Below are positions 1-8,441 of a stretch of DNA of 34,828 bases, in pieces. Source of the stretch: a virus; IMG/VR virus record IMGVR_UViG_3300003323_000575, positions 2,235 to 37,062 of that record; one strand, written 5' to 3'. Under the pieces are notes generated by a model. The model saw only the letters and a list, made by a program, of their open reading frames with translations, ran no database searches and was not told the DNA's origin. Each line of letters begins with the position of its first letter. Position 1 is the stretch's first letter. The position numbers and the translations under genes are program-made.

Positions 1-1
1 C

Positions 2-1402
2 CGCCGTGAACCTGGTTACAAAAACGTTATCCTTCTTATGCCACCTGGGGCGGCTAAGAGCACGTACACGTCTGTTGATTTCCCTCCGTGGTACCTTTCC
101 CAGTTTCCCACCCACCTCATCCTCGCGTGCTCGTATTCGTACTCCCTGGTCGAAGGATTCGGAAGGCAGTGCCGGGACCTCATAGAACGACACCAGAATG
201 AGCTAGGTTATGCCCTTGACCCGAACGCGGCTGCTGCTGGGGACTGGCGGATTACAAAACGCGGAGGGTATTTCTGCGCGGGCGTCGGATCCGGCATTGC
301 GGGACACCGTGCTGACCTAGCATTCATCGACGACTACCTCGGCTCGCAAGAGGACGCCGACTCGGACACCATCCGCGAAAAACAATGGCAATGGTACCAC
401 AACGACTTCTGGCCGCGTCTCAAGCCCGACGCTGTCCAAATCATCATCGCCAACCGCCGCCATGAGGACGACCTCGTAGGGCGGCTCCTCGCCAAGGAAC
501 CCGGCAAATGGAAGGTTATCCGTCTCCCATACTTCGCCGAAGAAAACGACCCCCTGGGCCGCCCCTGCGGAGTCCGCTGGAATACCGAAACCGAGCAAAC
601 CGACTATGACCTCAATTCCCGCCTCTGGCCTGAGTGGTTCGATGAAACTCACGCCTCCACCGTCCTCGAAAAGGACGCGCGCGTGCTCGCTGGACTATTT
701 CAACAACGTCCCACCCCGGAGGAAGGAAATTTCTTTCGTCGAAATATGCTTGTGGGGTATACCCTGGATGACCTCGCAGCAGCGGAACGGGCCGGATTGC
801 GGTATTACGTTGGTGCCGATTACGCTTTCCGCAAGGGACAAGAGAATGATCGAACATGCTTTATCGTTGGAGGGGTCGATTCTGGAAATAGATTGTGGAT
901 AATGCCGGATTGGTTTTGGACGCGTTGCGATACGTTAGAAGCAATGCAACAAATGTTCGAAATGTCCCGCCGCCGTAAGCCCCTCACCTGGTGGGCAGGT
1001 AAGGAAATGATCACCGGCGTTATTGAACCGTTCCTCCTCAAGCATGCACAAGAATCCGGCCACTTCATCCCACTCGAAGAGCTCTCCGAAGTCAAAGACA
1101 AGCTCGCAAAAGCACAGGCCATCAAAGCCCGAATGTCTCAAAAGATGGTCCTCTTTCCAAAGTGGGCTCCGAGTTGGTCCGCCGCTGAGTCCGAACTTCT
1201 CTCTTTCCCCGGCGGAACTCACGATGACTTCGTAGACGCCCTCGCGAAGCTCGGTCAAGGGCTGGACAAGATGGTCCGCCCGACCACCGCAAAAGCGGAT
1301 TCCGTCGAATCCCAGGGCTACCGCCCAATCACCTGGAAGGACATTCGGAAAGACACCCGCCTTTCTAAGGCCGCAGCTCGTGCAATCGAGCTCGATAAAT
1401 AA
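2..1402 (+). CDS. terL: Terminase large subunit, 5' end outside window
   Basis: ATP-driven DNA packaging motor and nuclease acting at the portal vertex. The frame is open to the left edge (…KNVILL before the first Met at 38), so the true start lies upstream and this is a 466-residue fragment. Seen: Walker A PPGAAKST at about residues 14-21 of the fragment, a variant of the classical P-loop; Walker B LAFIDDY at about 105-111; a nuclease-domain segment YYVGADYAFRKG near residue 265; and a late acidic GGTHDDFVDAL motif, both typical of the RNase-H-like nuclease half. The family is usually 450-600 residues, so little is missing. It heads the rightward virion operon; a small terminase subunit would be expected to the left. 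Family assignment is secure; the packaging type (cos, pac or headful) cannot be told from here. Confidence 0.93.
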   Translation, partial: RREPGYKNVILLMPPGAAKSTYTSVDFPPWYLSQFPTHLILACSYSYSLVEGFGRQCRDLIERHQNELGYALDPNAAAAGDWRITKRGGYFCAGVGSGIAGHRADLAFIDDYLGSQEDADSDTIREKQWQWYHNDFWPRLKPDAVQIIIANRRHEDDLVGRLLAKEPGKWKVIRLPYFAEENDPLGRPCGVRWNTETEQTDYDLNSRLWPEWFDETHASTVLEKDARVLAGLFQQRPTPEEGNFFRRNMLVGYTLDDLAAAERAGLRYYVGADYAFRKGQENDRTCFIVGGVDSGNRLWIMPDWFWTRCDTLEAMQQMFEMSRRRKPLTWWAGKEMITGVIEPFLLKHAQESGHFIPLEELSEVKDKLAKAQAIKARMSQKMVLFPKWAPSWSAAESELLSFPGGTHDDFVDALAKLGQGLDKMVRPTTAKADSVESQGYRPITWKDIRKDTRLSKAAARAIELDK

Positions 1403-1705
1403 TCGTGATGCTCAAATTTTGAGCATGACCAACATGAAACAATCTCCCAATGGACAAATCTCGGAGCATCGCTACTCGGTTCCGAGTATGGGGTGCGAAG
1501 ACACCCAGCTATCCGCCTCGGTAAGTCCGGGGAAGCGGATAGCATTGCAAACTTCCCGGTTCAGCCTGCGAGGATTGTGCGGAGACCAGTGGGAAAAGCG
1601 GATCGCGAATCGCGATGTTGCTTGTTTGCGAGTTGCTTGTAGTGCTCTAATTAAGCCTAACGCTGAACCTAGAGCACGAGCATTACAAGCCAATTTCCTC
1701 TAACC
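1403..1705. other. Structured terminase-portal intergenic region
   Basis: This is the longest gap in the rightward arm, 303 bp, with no convincing gene. It holds five inverted repeats: the dispersed 25-bp dyad (1405-1429); TACTCGG-TT-CCGAGTA (1473-1488); a 9-bp stem GCTATCCGC / GCGGATAGC with an 18-nt loop (1508-1543); the 15-nt palindrome ATCGCGA-A-TCGCGAT (1602-1616); and an 8-bp stem GTGCTCTA / TAGAGCAC with a 20-nt loop (1642-1677) ending 28 nt before the portal start. A direct repeat GTTGCTTGT occurs at 1617-1625 and 1632-1640. All of this is read directly. Function is inferred only: a packaging recognition site, a structured leader RNA or a replication element are all possible. Confidence 0.6.
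1405..1429 (+). repeat. Dispersed 25-bp dyad repeat, copy 1
   Basis: The copy has core GCTCAAATTTTGAGC, left flank GTGAT and right flank ATGAC. The two 12-nt arms match with a single mismatch around a central T. It starts 3 nt after the terminase stop codon. The right half GAGCATGAC is identical in all five copies. Confidence 0.85.
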
Positions 1706-3895
1706 ATGATAACCGCAACCGAAATCCAAGCTGGTCCACTCGGAATGCCTCAAATGGGTGAATCTCTCACCCAACCTCCCTCCGACATCCCTGCCGAAGA
1801 CCAGGCTTCACTTTCCGAAAAGGCCTACGTTAAATCCTGGCAGGATAAAATCCGTTACGCCAAGGCCTTCTGGAAAGACGACTTCGACCGGATGCGGAAT
1901 AACATGGATTTCGTCTTCGGTTACCAGCGTCGCAACCAATATAAAATGGACGATGAGCGCTATCAAGCTAACTTCACCATTCGGGCCATCAACCAAAAGG
2001 TCGCAACTCTCTATGCTCGTAACCCCAAGGCTCGCGCCGTCCGCCGTGAACGCCTCAACTATGAACTCTGGGATGGCAAGGTCGATACTCTCCTGCAAGC
2101 GGTTGGTGCAGCAGTCCAATCTCAGGCTACACTCGGTTTCGTCCCTCCTGAAGCACAGGCAATAATCTCCGACTACCAACGAGGCAAGCAATTTGAAACG
2201 CTTATTGAACGGATTGGGAAAACTCTTGAAGTCGTCTACCAATACCAAGTCGACTCCCAAGAGCCAAACTTCAAAATGCAGGCCAAGCAGCTCGTGCGCC
2301 GTGCCTCCGTATGCGGGGTATCCTACATCCGGGTCGCCTTCTGCCGGGACTACGAAACCAAAGACATGACCCAGTCGGAGACTCGCCAGTCTGTTATGGA
2401 GCGTATGCTCATGGCGAAGCAGATCTTCGACAAGATTCAGAACGGCGACGTCACCCTGGACGATGCTAGCGTTGAACAGCTTAAATCCTTGGTAATGTCC
2501 TTCTCGCTATCTCCGGACGACTCTGAACAAGTCTCCGTCAAAGAGCGTATTATCTTCGACTTTCCTCAATCAACCTCAATAATCCCGGATACGCGGTGTC
2601 GTTCATTACGTGGGTTTGTGGGTGCCCATTGGTTGGTTGAGGAATTCCTTTACCCCCTTGATTTCGTCAATGCGATGTTCGGCGTTGATATCAAGCCCGG
2701 CGGGACTCTCAAGCACTACGACCCCAACGGTCGACCGCTCGAAAATCCGCCTCTCCTTAACGCGGAAAAGGAAATCCAGAACCAACCCGTCAAGCCTACC
2801 GTTTGTCTCTGGCAGGTTCACGACCTCGACACAAAATCAACCTTCGTAGTCTGCGACGGCTATCCCTGCTACGTTCTTCCTCCCGAAGTTTGCACCCCAG
2901 CAACCTCCTCCTTCTGGACACACTTTGCTCTAACCCTCAACGATGTCGAAACCGAGCCCGGCTGCAAAGCCACCATCTTTCCTCCCTCCGACGTCCAACT
3001 AATGAAGTCCATGCAGCAGGAGTGGAACCGCTCCCGCGAGGCACTCCGCGCTATCCGAAAAGCGAACGCTCCGAAATACATGTGTCCAAAGGGGCAACTT
3101 TCGGAGGACGACAAAACTAATATCCAAAACGCCGAGGACAACCAAGTCGTCGAACTCGAAAACCTCCCCCTCGGCGGGGACCCATCCAAGGTTCTCGTTC
3201 CCCTGGCAACCGCCCCGGTTGACCCGAAACTCTATGACACCTCCCCTCTTTCTGAGGACTTCTTATTTGTTTCCGGACAGCAAGAGGCTAACATTGGACC
3301 CGCCCAGCCCAATGTTACGGCTACTGTGGGATCTATCGCGGAACAATCCCGGCAACAGGTTTCTGCATCCAACGTCGATGACCTCGATGATTGCCTCTCA
3401 GCTGTTGCAAGATGCGCTGGAGAAATGTTACTCTCCGAAATGTCTGCCGCAACCGTCCAACGCATCGCCGGCATCGGTGCCGTCTGGCCTGAGAACAACA
3501 AATCCGAATTTCTAAACCAAATCGAACTTACCATCGAAGCCGCTTCCTCCGGTCGTCCAAACAAAGCTATCGAAATAGCTAACTTCGAACGTATCGCACC
3601 CCTCATCCTCCAGGCCGGTGGTAACCCTATCGCCGTCATCCGCCAAGCTATCAAAATTTACGACGACCGAATCGACGAGACCGACTTCTTTCCGGTTCCA
3701 GGTTTAATCGGGGGTCCTATTGCTTCCCCCGGTCCCGGTGGGCCTGTCCCTCCGGGTGGACCTCCTGCGAACCGGCGTTCGGGTAACCGCCCGGCAGCAA
3801 AGCCCCAGTTGGCCAACCAGCAAGGACAGCAACAAATGCATCCAGCGGGTCCGCCTGCTCCGCTCCTGCCGGGCGGTATGCCTGGTCCACAATAA
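1706..3895 (+). CDS. Portal protein
   Basis: Forms the dodecameric ring at the unique capsid vertex through which DNA is packaged and ejected. At 729 residues it is very close to the P22 gp1 portal (725). Seen: an N-terminal low-complexity lead, then DFDRMRNNMDFVFGYQRR near residue 60, typical of P22-type portals; a long alpha/beta body; GSIAEQSRQQVSASNVDDLDD near 535, matching the helical stem/clip region; and a Pro/Gly/Gln-rich tail (from about 670). Placement between terminase and scaffold supports the call. The start at 1706 follows the structured intergenic region and has no strong Shine-Dalgarno. No missing segment is evident. Confidence 0.88.
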   Translation: MITATEIQAGPLGMPQMGESLTQPPSDIPAEDQASLSEKAYVKSWQDKIRYAKAFWKDDFDRMRNNMDFVFGYQRRNQYKMDDERYQANFTIRAINQKVATLYARNPKARAVRRERLNYELWDGKVDTLLQAVGAAVQSQATLGFVPPEAQAIISDYQRGKQFETLIERIGKTLEVVYQYQVDSQEPNFKMQAKQLVRRASVCGVSYIRVAFCRDYETKDMTQSETRQSVMERMLMAKQIFDKIQNGDVTLDDASVEQLKSLVMSFSLSPDDSEQVSVKERIIFDFPQSTSIIPDTRCRSLRGFVGAHWLVEEFLYPLDFVNAMFGVDIKPGGTLKHYDPNGRPLENPPLLNAEKEIQNQPVKPTVCLWQVHDLDTKSTFVVCDGYPCYVLPPEVCTPATSSFWTHFALTLNDVETEPGCKATIFPPSDVQLMKSMQQEWNRSREALRAIRKANAPKYMCPKGQLSEDDKTNIQNAEDNQVVELENLPLGGDPSKVLVPLATAPVDPKLYDTSPLSEDFLFVSGQQEANIGPAQPNVTATVGSIAEQSRQQVSASNVDDLDDCLSAVARCAGEMLLSEMSAATVQRIAGIGAVWPENNKSEFLNQIELTIEAASSGRPNKAIEIANFERIAPLILQAGGNPIAVIRQAIKIYDDRIDETDFFPVPGLIGGPIASPGPGGPVPPGGPPANRRSGNRPAAKPQLANQQGQQQMHPAGPPAPLLPGGMPGPQ

Positions 3896-3926
3896 GCATT
3901 AAACCTCTAACCCACCCGAAACCCAC

Positions 3927-5114
3927 ATGTTAAAGAAACTAGCAATACTCCTGGACCCCGCAGTAGCCGAAGTTGCAACTGGCGGCGATCTCGGTCAAAA
4001 GCAAACCGGCGACCTCAACGTCGACCTCTCCCTCAAGAACAAATCCCTCCTCGACGTTGTCAAAGACACCATTGCAAAGCGTGGTGATACAATTTCCTCG
4101 GGCAGCACTGACTCGAACCCGGCCTTAACGAACAACACTGGCGCCGTAGGCAATGAACGCAGTGAAACTGAAGCAGACCAAAACAATCCTTCTGGTAAGG
4201 AGGCAACGTCCGAGACGGTAACCGAGGAAACTCCTTCGACCGAGACTGAAACTGAAACCGAGACCGAGACTGAAACGGAAACTGAAACCGAACCCAAAGA
4301 TAAAGAGGAAACCGAAAAGGACGAAAAAGGCCCTATCCCCTACGAACGCTTCGAAGAGGTCAACAACAAATACCGCCAACTCGAATCCGAGGTCGTTTCC
4401 CTCCGGTCCTCTGCCAACACCTACCAGCAGCTCGTTTCCTACTGCCAATCTCACGGCATCACCCCCCAACAATTCAATGAAGTCCTCGAAGTCCAAGCGC
4501 TCATCAACAACGACCCGGACAAAGCACTGCCTCGGCTCCTCCAAGTTGTCGAATCCCTTCAAGGTTACACCGGAGCCAAGCTTCCGGAGGACCTCCAGCG
4601 CGAAGTCGACAACAGCGAAATCTCCCTCGCGCGTGCCCGCGAAATCGCATCCTTCCGTGCGAAGCAGCGGATGGCGGAAACCCGGTTCGAAAACTTCCAA
4701 CGCACGCAGCAACAGGAACAAGCGCAGCGCCTCCAGGCGCAGATGACGTCCACGCTGAACACCTGGACCGACACCAAGAAGAAACTTAACCCGGACTTCA
4801 CTCCCCGCAAGGACGGTTCCCCGAAAGGTCTCTACGAATTCGTCACCGAGACCTTCACCTACCTCATGGGAGAGCGCAATCCTGACGGTTCTTTTAAAAA
4901 CCCCGTCACCACCCCAGAGGCCCTAACCGCGCTCCTTGAACGCGCCTACAACGAAAACATGAAAGCCCTGGCTCCTCGCGTCAAGCCTCCCAAAACCCGT
5001 CCGGTCCTCTCCGCTACCGCCTCCGGTCGCACTGCCCCCGGCGAAACCGACCCAGCCAAGGCGAAGTCCATGCTCGAAGCCGTCAAAATCGCAGCGAAAG
5101 GACGGCTCGGTTAA
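3927..5114 (+). CDS. Capsid scaffolding protein
   Basis: Likely internal scaffold that directs procapsid assembly and then leaves. Seen: 395 residues, highly charged and rich in Glu/Lys/Gln; an acidic N-terminal third with nine consecutive Thr-Glu dipeptides (about residues 105-122); predicted coiled coil around YERFEEVNNKYRQLESEVVS (about 137-156); a second helical Gln/Arg-rich stretch near 250-275; and a basic C-terminus, as expected for the coat-binding end of scaffolds. It lies between portal and major capsid gene, the usual place for a scaffold. Sequence similarity alone would not identify it; the call rests on composition and position. It could carry an additional role as a head morphogenesis protein. 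Confidence 0.75.
   Translation: MLKKLAILLDPAVAEVATGGDLGQKQTGDLNVDLSLKNKSLLDVVKDTIAKRGDTISSGSTDSNPALTNNTGAVGNERSETEADQNNPSGKEATSETVTEETPSTETETETETETETETETEPKDKEETEKDEKGPIPYERFEEVNNKYRQLESEVVSLRSSANTYQQLVSYCQSHGITPQQFNEVLEVQALINNDPDKALPRLLQVVESLQGYTGAKLPEDLQREVDNSEISLARAREIASFRAKQRMAETRFENFQRTQQQEQAQRLQAQMTSTLNTWTDTKKKLNPDFTPRKDGSPKGLYEFVTETFTYLMGERNPDGSFKNPVTTPEALTALLERAYNENMKALAPRVKPPKTRPVLSATASGRTAPGETDPAKAKSMLEAVKIAAKGRLG
4239..4292 (+). repeat. Thr-Glu dipeptide-coding tandem repeat
   Basis: Nine in-frame 6-nt units (ACN GAR) inside the scaffold gene encode (TE)9. Third codon positions vary between units (ACC/ACT/ACG, GAG/GAA), so the repeat is conserved at protein rather than DNA level. 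It probably forms an extended acidic linker. Confidence 0.8.
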
Positions 5115-5161
5115 CCAATTTCGGCGATATCGAGACCTCGCCACTCTCAAAACAATAGTCC

Positions 5162-5299
5162 ATGAACGAAACCCATAACCACAGCGCAGCGACAGCCGCC
5201 TTGATGAACCTCGCGAGTTCATTGTGCCGTTATGCCAGTCAACAGAGTCCAAGCAATGAAACCAACAATCAAATCATCTTTCACTCATGGCTACATTAG
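5162..5299 (+). CDS. Possible small gene overlapping capsid gene start
   Basis: A 45-codon frame (ATG at 5162, TAG at 5297-5299) occupies most of the 172-bp gap between scaffold and capsid genes and ends 13 nt inside the capsid gene in another frame. The peptide begins MNETHNHSAATAALMNLASS and is polar with a short hydrophobic patch. No family is recognised and no Shine-Dalgarno is seen. It may be a leader that couples translation to the capsid start, or a chance frame. Confidence 0.25.
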   Translation: MNETHNHSAATAALMNLASSLCRYASQQSPSNETNNQIIFHSWLH

Positions 5300-6342
5300 G
5301 CTTATCGGTCGCGAACGATATCGCGAATGGCGCACTTATTTTCTACGTGCGAGGCCCTGCCCTTACGCAGACCACGACTGACAAACCGCTCTTGAAGTGG
5401 CTGAAGGACGGTCAAAAGACCTTCCCTTCCGGTAACCTCCAGGTTTCCGAGCCCGTCCAAGGCGCTTACATGTCGGACACCCCCGGCTTCCTCCAAGGTT
5501 ACACCGAAGACGACGCCATCAACTTCATGCAGGCCTCGAACCTGCTGCGGGCGGTTTACAACTGGAAAGAAGTTGCTGCCTCGTTGATCATCACCTGGAC
5601 GGAACTGAAAAAGGACGGCATCACCATCGTCGACGACACCGGTCGGCCTGGTGAGACCTCGGAACACTCCGACGTCACCCTTACCCGTATCACCGGCCTG
5701 TTGGAAAACCGTCTGGCGGACTTCGGCGAATCCTGGTCTCGTGCCATGAACCTCATGTACTGGCAGGATGGCACCCAGGACGCGAAACAAGTCCCTGGCA
5801 TCCAGTCCCTTATCACCACCGTTCCCAACGCTGGCTCAACCGGCGGCCTTTCTCGCGTCACCTACGGCTGGTGGCAGAACCGCGCCAAGATGGACCTGAA
5901 CGCCTCCGCTGCTAACAGCTCACTCATCCTGTTCCTCAACAGCGAGCTGGTCCAGCTGAAGCGCTTCGGTGGCAAACCGAACAAAGCCCTGTGCGGTTCC
6001 GCCTTCTTGGACGCCCTCCGCCTGGAACTCGTTGCCAAGGGTTACTTCACCCTGCAAGGTTTCCAAGGCCAGCAGGCTACCGACCTTGGCGTCGGCGGCA
6101 TCCACATCTCTGGCCTGGGTACCTTCGACTACGACCCGACCCTGGACCAGCTGAACCTCTCCAAGCGCTGCTACATCCTGGACGGCCGCCGGGTTCGTCT
6201 CCGTCCGATGGAGCAAGAGGACAACAAACTCTGTATGCCTAACCGGCCCTACCAATACATGGTCTTCCTCAAGACCATGACCTGGACGGGCGCGCTGGAA
6301 GTCACCCAGCTGAATGCGAACGGAGTCTACTCCCTCGCCTAA
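5287..6342 (+). CDS. Major capsid protein
   Basis: Main head shell subunit, probably an HK97-fold protein. At 351 residues it has the right size for a coat protein without a fused scaffold. Seen: an N-terminal segment that could form the N-arm; the central GYTEDDAINFMQASNLLRAV and long helix TRITGLLENRLADFGESWSR (about residues 130-150), resembling the spine helix region; and a conserved-looking C-terminal beta-rich part ending RPYQYMVFLKTMTWTGALEV. Position directly after the scaffold gene is the strongest evidence. Codon use is strongly biased to C-ending codons, more so than in neighbouring genes, which fits a highly expressed protein. No Shine-Dalgarno precedes the start; the leader is A/C-rich. 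Confidence 0.85.
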   Translation: MATLGLSVANDIANGALIFYVRGPALTQTTTDKPLLKWLKDGQKTFPSGNLQVSEPVQGAYMSDTPGFLQGYTEDDAINFMQASNLLRAVYNWKEVAASLIITWTELKKDGITIVDDTGRPGETSEHSDVTLTRITGLLENRLADFGESWSRAMNLMYWQDGTQDAKQVPGIQSLITTVPNAGSTGGLSRVTYGWWQNRAKMDLNASAANSSLILFLNSELVQLKRFGGKPNKALCGSAFLDALRLELVAKGYFTLQGFQGQQATDLGVGGIHISGLGTFDYDPTLDQLNLSKRCYILDGRRVRLRPMEQEDNKLCMPNRPYQYMVFLKTMTWTGALEVTQLNANGVYSLA

Positions 6343-6377
6343 CCCAACCATCACCTTTTAACAAAGGAAACCAAAAC

Positions 6378-7223
6378 ATGAAAAAGTTCTTAACTTCCAT
6401 CGCTCTCGTTGCTGCGGTCCTAACCGCCTCGGCGGAGAGTCCGGCGAATTATACCCTTAGCTCGTTCTTGAACCCGAACGTCTCGTTCCTGGTTATCTCG
6501 AACGGCCTGGCTGGTGTAACGAACCTGGCCTACATCTCGCAGAACCTCCTCCAGGGGACGTACCAAATCGGAACCAACCTGGCGGGGACCTCGCTGACCG
6601 CTCCAATCGCGACGAACTACGCCGCACCGGTCACCTACTACTCGAACTCCACCCCAGCTACCTGGTTCGGCCAGAACTTCGGTGGATCCTTCATCATCCT
6701 AACGAATAACTCGGTCGCGGCCTCTGCTTCGACGAACGATGTTATTTATCAAACCGTCAACACCAATAACCAGATTAACTTCTTCCAAGACGTTCCGATT
6801 CCTCAGAACTTCTTCAACACCATGGGAGAATACGGTATTGGTGCAGCCTCCACGACCAACTCCATTGGCATGTTGCAGATTGTGACCACTCCGTTCTCCC
6901 TATACGGCTACGCCGCAGGGGCGGGGTCTAACATCGTCAACTTCGCCTTCGAGCCTGTCGGCGCGACCTATCCCACCACCTCCGCAAGCCCCACTATCGG
7001 CGGGTTTGTTCCAGGCCTGGGTAGCTCGTTCAATACTGACCTCTGGACGGTAACCTTCACCAACCAGATTTCCACGGTCGGCGCTCCGACGGTGTTCGTC
7101 ACCCCTGTCCCTCGCTGGAAGTTCGCCGGAGCTAAGGCTATGCGGTTGCGCTATGCTTACACCGGCACCTCCACCAACGCGGTTGGTATCCAAAGCATCA
7201 CGCTGGGTACCTGGACCCCGTAG
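6378..7223 (+). CDS. Secreted or virion protein with signal peptide
   Basis: Function not recognised. Seen: 281 residues beginning with a clear Sec signal peptide (MKKF, hydrophobic core, cleavage after ASA near residue 20), then an Asn/Thr/Ser/Gly-rich, Cys-free sequence with short repetitive TNxxx segments of the sort found in beta-structured surface proteins. One of few genes here with a Shine-Dalgarno (AAAGGAAA 9-15 nt before ATG). It follows the capsid gene by 35 bp, where phages often place a decoration or head-fibre protein. A signal peptide on such a protein is odd, since capsids assemble in the cytoplasm. Alternatives are an exported protein that alters the host surface, or a phage structural protein that keeps an uncleaved hydrophobic N-terminus. 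Confidence 0.7.
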   Translation: MKKFLTSIALVAAVLTASAESPANYTLSSFLNPNVSFLVISNGLAGVTNLAYISQNLLQGTYQIGTNLAGTSLTAPIATNYAAPVTYYSNSTPATWFGQNFGGSFIILTNNSVAASASTNDVIYQTVNTNNQINFFQDVPIPQNFFNTMGEYGIGAASTTNSIGMLQIVTTPFSLYGYAAGAGSNIVNFAFEPVGATYPTTSASPTIGGFVPGLGSSFNTDLWTVTFTNQISTVGAPTVFVTPVPRWKFAGAKAMRLRYAYTGTSTNAVGIQSITLGTWTP

Positions 7224-7229
7224 TTAGAA

Positions 7230-7266
7230 AACCCCCTGGCAGACGGGGTTACATAAATAGTCTGCC
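7230..7266 (+). promoter_or_regulatory. Overlapping alternative hairpins
   Basis: Two mutually exclusive stems lie just after the stop of the secreted protein gene: AACCCC (7230-7235) with GGGGTT (7245-7250), and GGCAGAC (7238-7244) with GTCTGCC (7260-7266). The second uses the loop of the first, so both cannot form together. No long U tract follows. This could be an attenuator, an RNA-processing or an RNA-stability element; it also precedes a TTAACCA-type tandem repeat (7271-7289). Confidence 0.5.
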
Positions 7267-7304
7267 TCGTTTAACCATTAACATTAACCAATAACAAAAT
7301 CCGA

Positions 7305-7655
7305 ATGAAAACTTGCTCCGCAGAAATTCACCTCACCAAAGAAGGTCACTCCGTTGTCCGCTCTGAAATCACCCCCGCCGAACTCCTTATCCTGGTCGCC
7401 ATGCACCACGCCAACTCCGGCGGCAAGGTTATCGGCACTAACGAAAAGGGCGAACTTCTTATCACCCCCGGCCCGGATGTCACCCGCACCCCTGCCGAGG
7501 AAAAGGCCCGGCTGCGAATGCGCTACGCGGGCAACGTCGTTGAATCCACCTTCCCTGGTGCATCTCCCAACATGCCGGACACCTTCAAGGCCGCCTACGA
7601 ACTCGGCCTGAAAACCGTCCTCCCGGCCTCGAAGATGTCGATGGCGGGACAATAG
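7305..7655 (+). CDS. Conserved-looking phage protein, unknown function
   Basis: No family recognised. Seen: 116 residues, soluble, with an N-terminal beta/alpha half (TKEGHSVVRSEITPAELLIL) and a C-terminal half rich in helix-forming residues (TPAEEKARLRMRYAG, DTFKAAYELGLK). No signal peptide, membrane segment or cysteine pair. It sits between the secreted protein and the adaptor gene in the head-completion part of the operon, so a minor head or head-tail joining role is plausible but not shown. The reading frame has the same C-ending codon bias as its neighbours, which supports it being real. Confidence 0.7.
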   Translation: MKTCSAEIHLTKEGHSVVRSEITPAELLILVAMHHANSGGKVIGTNEKGELLITPGPDVTRTPAEEKARLRMRYAGNVVESTFPGASPNMPDTFKAAYELGLKTVLPASKMSMAGQ

Positions 7656-7685
7656 TGAACCAACCTCCGAAGTAAAGTTCCCAAT

Positions 7686-8423
7686 ATGGCCAGCGGTACT
7701 ACCTTAGCTAACCTTCGCGGGATGTTGCTTGCCGAGATCGGTGACTATAGCACGCCTAACACCACCCGCACTGGCGAGCTTAACACCCTTCTGTCAAATA
7801 TGCAGAAGCTGTTAGCGAGTAAATACTCCTGGCCATTTTTGGAGCAGTATTTCGAAATTAACGTCCCCTCCGGCACGCAATACCCCTCTTTTCCTACCAC
7901 TATCGACTCCGGCCTTAACGAAACCATTCCCCTCGACCGGAACCGGCCTTGGAATGCGTATGTCTTCTGGAACAACATCTACCAATCCGTTGAATACGGC
8001 ATCGACCAGACTTATTACAACTGGATGAACTTTGCCCTGGGTCAGGCTATGGACCCTATCCAACGCTGGCGGTTCCGAGCTAACATCAACGAACCCGTCG
8101 GTTCTAACACCATCGAAATCTGGCCAGTCAACGTTCTTCCCCAAACCCTCCGCTTTGTCGGCCAACGCTCCGTTCAATCTCTCGTCCAGGAAACCGACAC
8201 CTGCGACCTAGATGACCTTCTCATCGTTTACTTCGCAGCCGCCAAAATTCTCAAGCGTATGAAACAAGCCGACGCTCCGGACATGGCTCAACTCGCCATG
8301 GAACGGTTAAAGGAAATCCGCGCTGGTCTTCCCACCCAAGGCCGTGACATCGTCCTCGGTCAGGGTGAAAAATACTGGCGCGAACGTCGCCGGCTTGTCC
8401 CAATGATTGCAGTCCACGGTTAA
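7686..8423 (+). CDS. Head-tail adaptor (T7 gp11 / P22 gp4-like)
   Basis: Probably the ring that seats the tail nozzle on the portal. Seen: 245 residues; an N-terminal helical part (TTLANLRGMLLAEIGDY, ELNTLLSNMQKLLASKYSW), a beta-rich centre (RWRFRANINEPVGSNTIEIW), and a C-terminal helix pair beginning CDLDDLLIVYFAAAKILKRM and ending EKYWRERRRLVP. This helix-beta-helix plan and the size fit tail tubular protein A-type adaptors (T7 gp11 is about 196 residues). Genomic position after the capsid genes and before the tail genes agrees. The assignment is by pattern and position, not by a unique motif. Confidence 0.6.
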   Translation: MASGTTLANLRGMLLAEIGDYSTPNTTRTGELNTLLSNMQKLLASKYSWPFLEQYFEINVPSGTQYPSFPTTIDSGLNETIPLDRNRPWNAYVFWNNIYQSVEYGIDQTYYNWMNFALGQAMDPIQRWRFRANINEPVGSNTIEIWPVNVLPQTLRFVGQRSVQSLVQETDTCDLDDLLIVYFAAAKILKRMKQADAPDMAQLAMERLKEIRAGLPTQGRDIVLGQGEKYWRERRRLVPMIAVHG

Positions 8424-8441
8424 CCTTCAACAAATTACAAT

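Noticed and set aside
1380-1703. 107-codon frame across the terminase-portal gap
   Set aside because: It overlaps the end of the terminase gene, crosses all the inverted repeats, and its product has no domain-like pattern. It is better explained as a chance frame over a structured region.
1403-1705. tRNA gene in the gap, suggested by the stems
   Set aside because: No cloverleaf arrangement, no TTCGA-type T-loop with matching acceptor stem. The stems are too far apart and too uniform.
3995-4721. Long antisense frames with Val-Ser repeats and Phe/Gly/Leu-rich product over the scaffold gene
   Set aside because: They are mirror images of the Thr-Glu codon repeat and the C-ending codon bias of the scaffold gene, which removes stops on the opposite strand.
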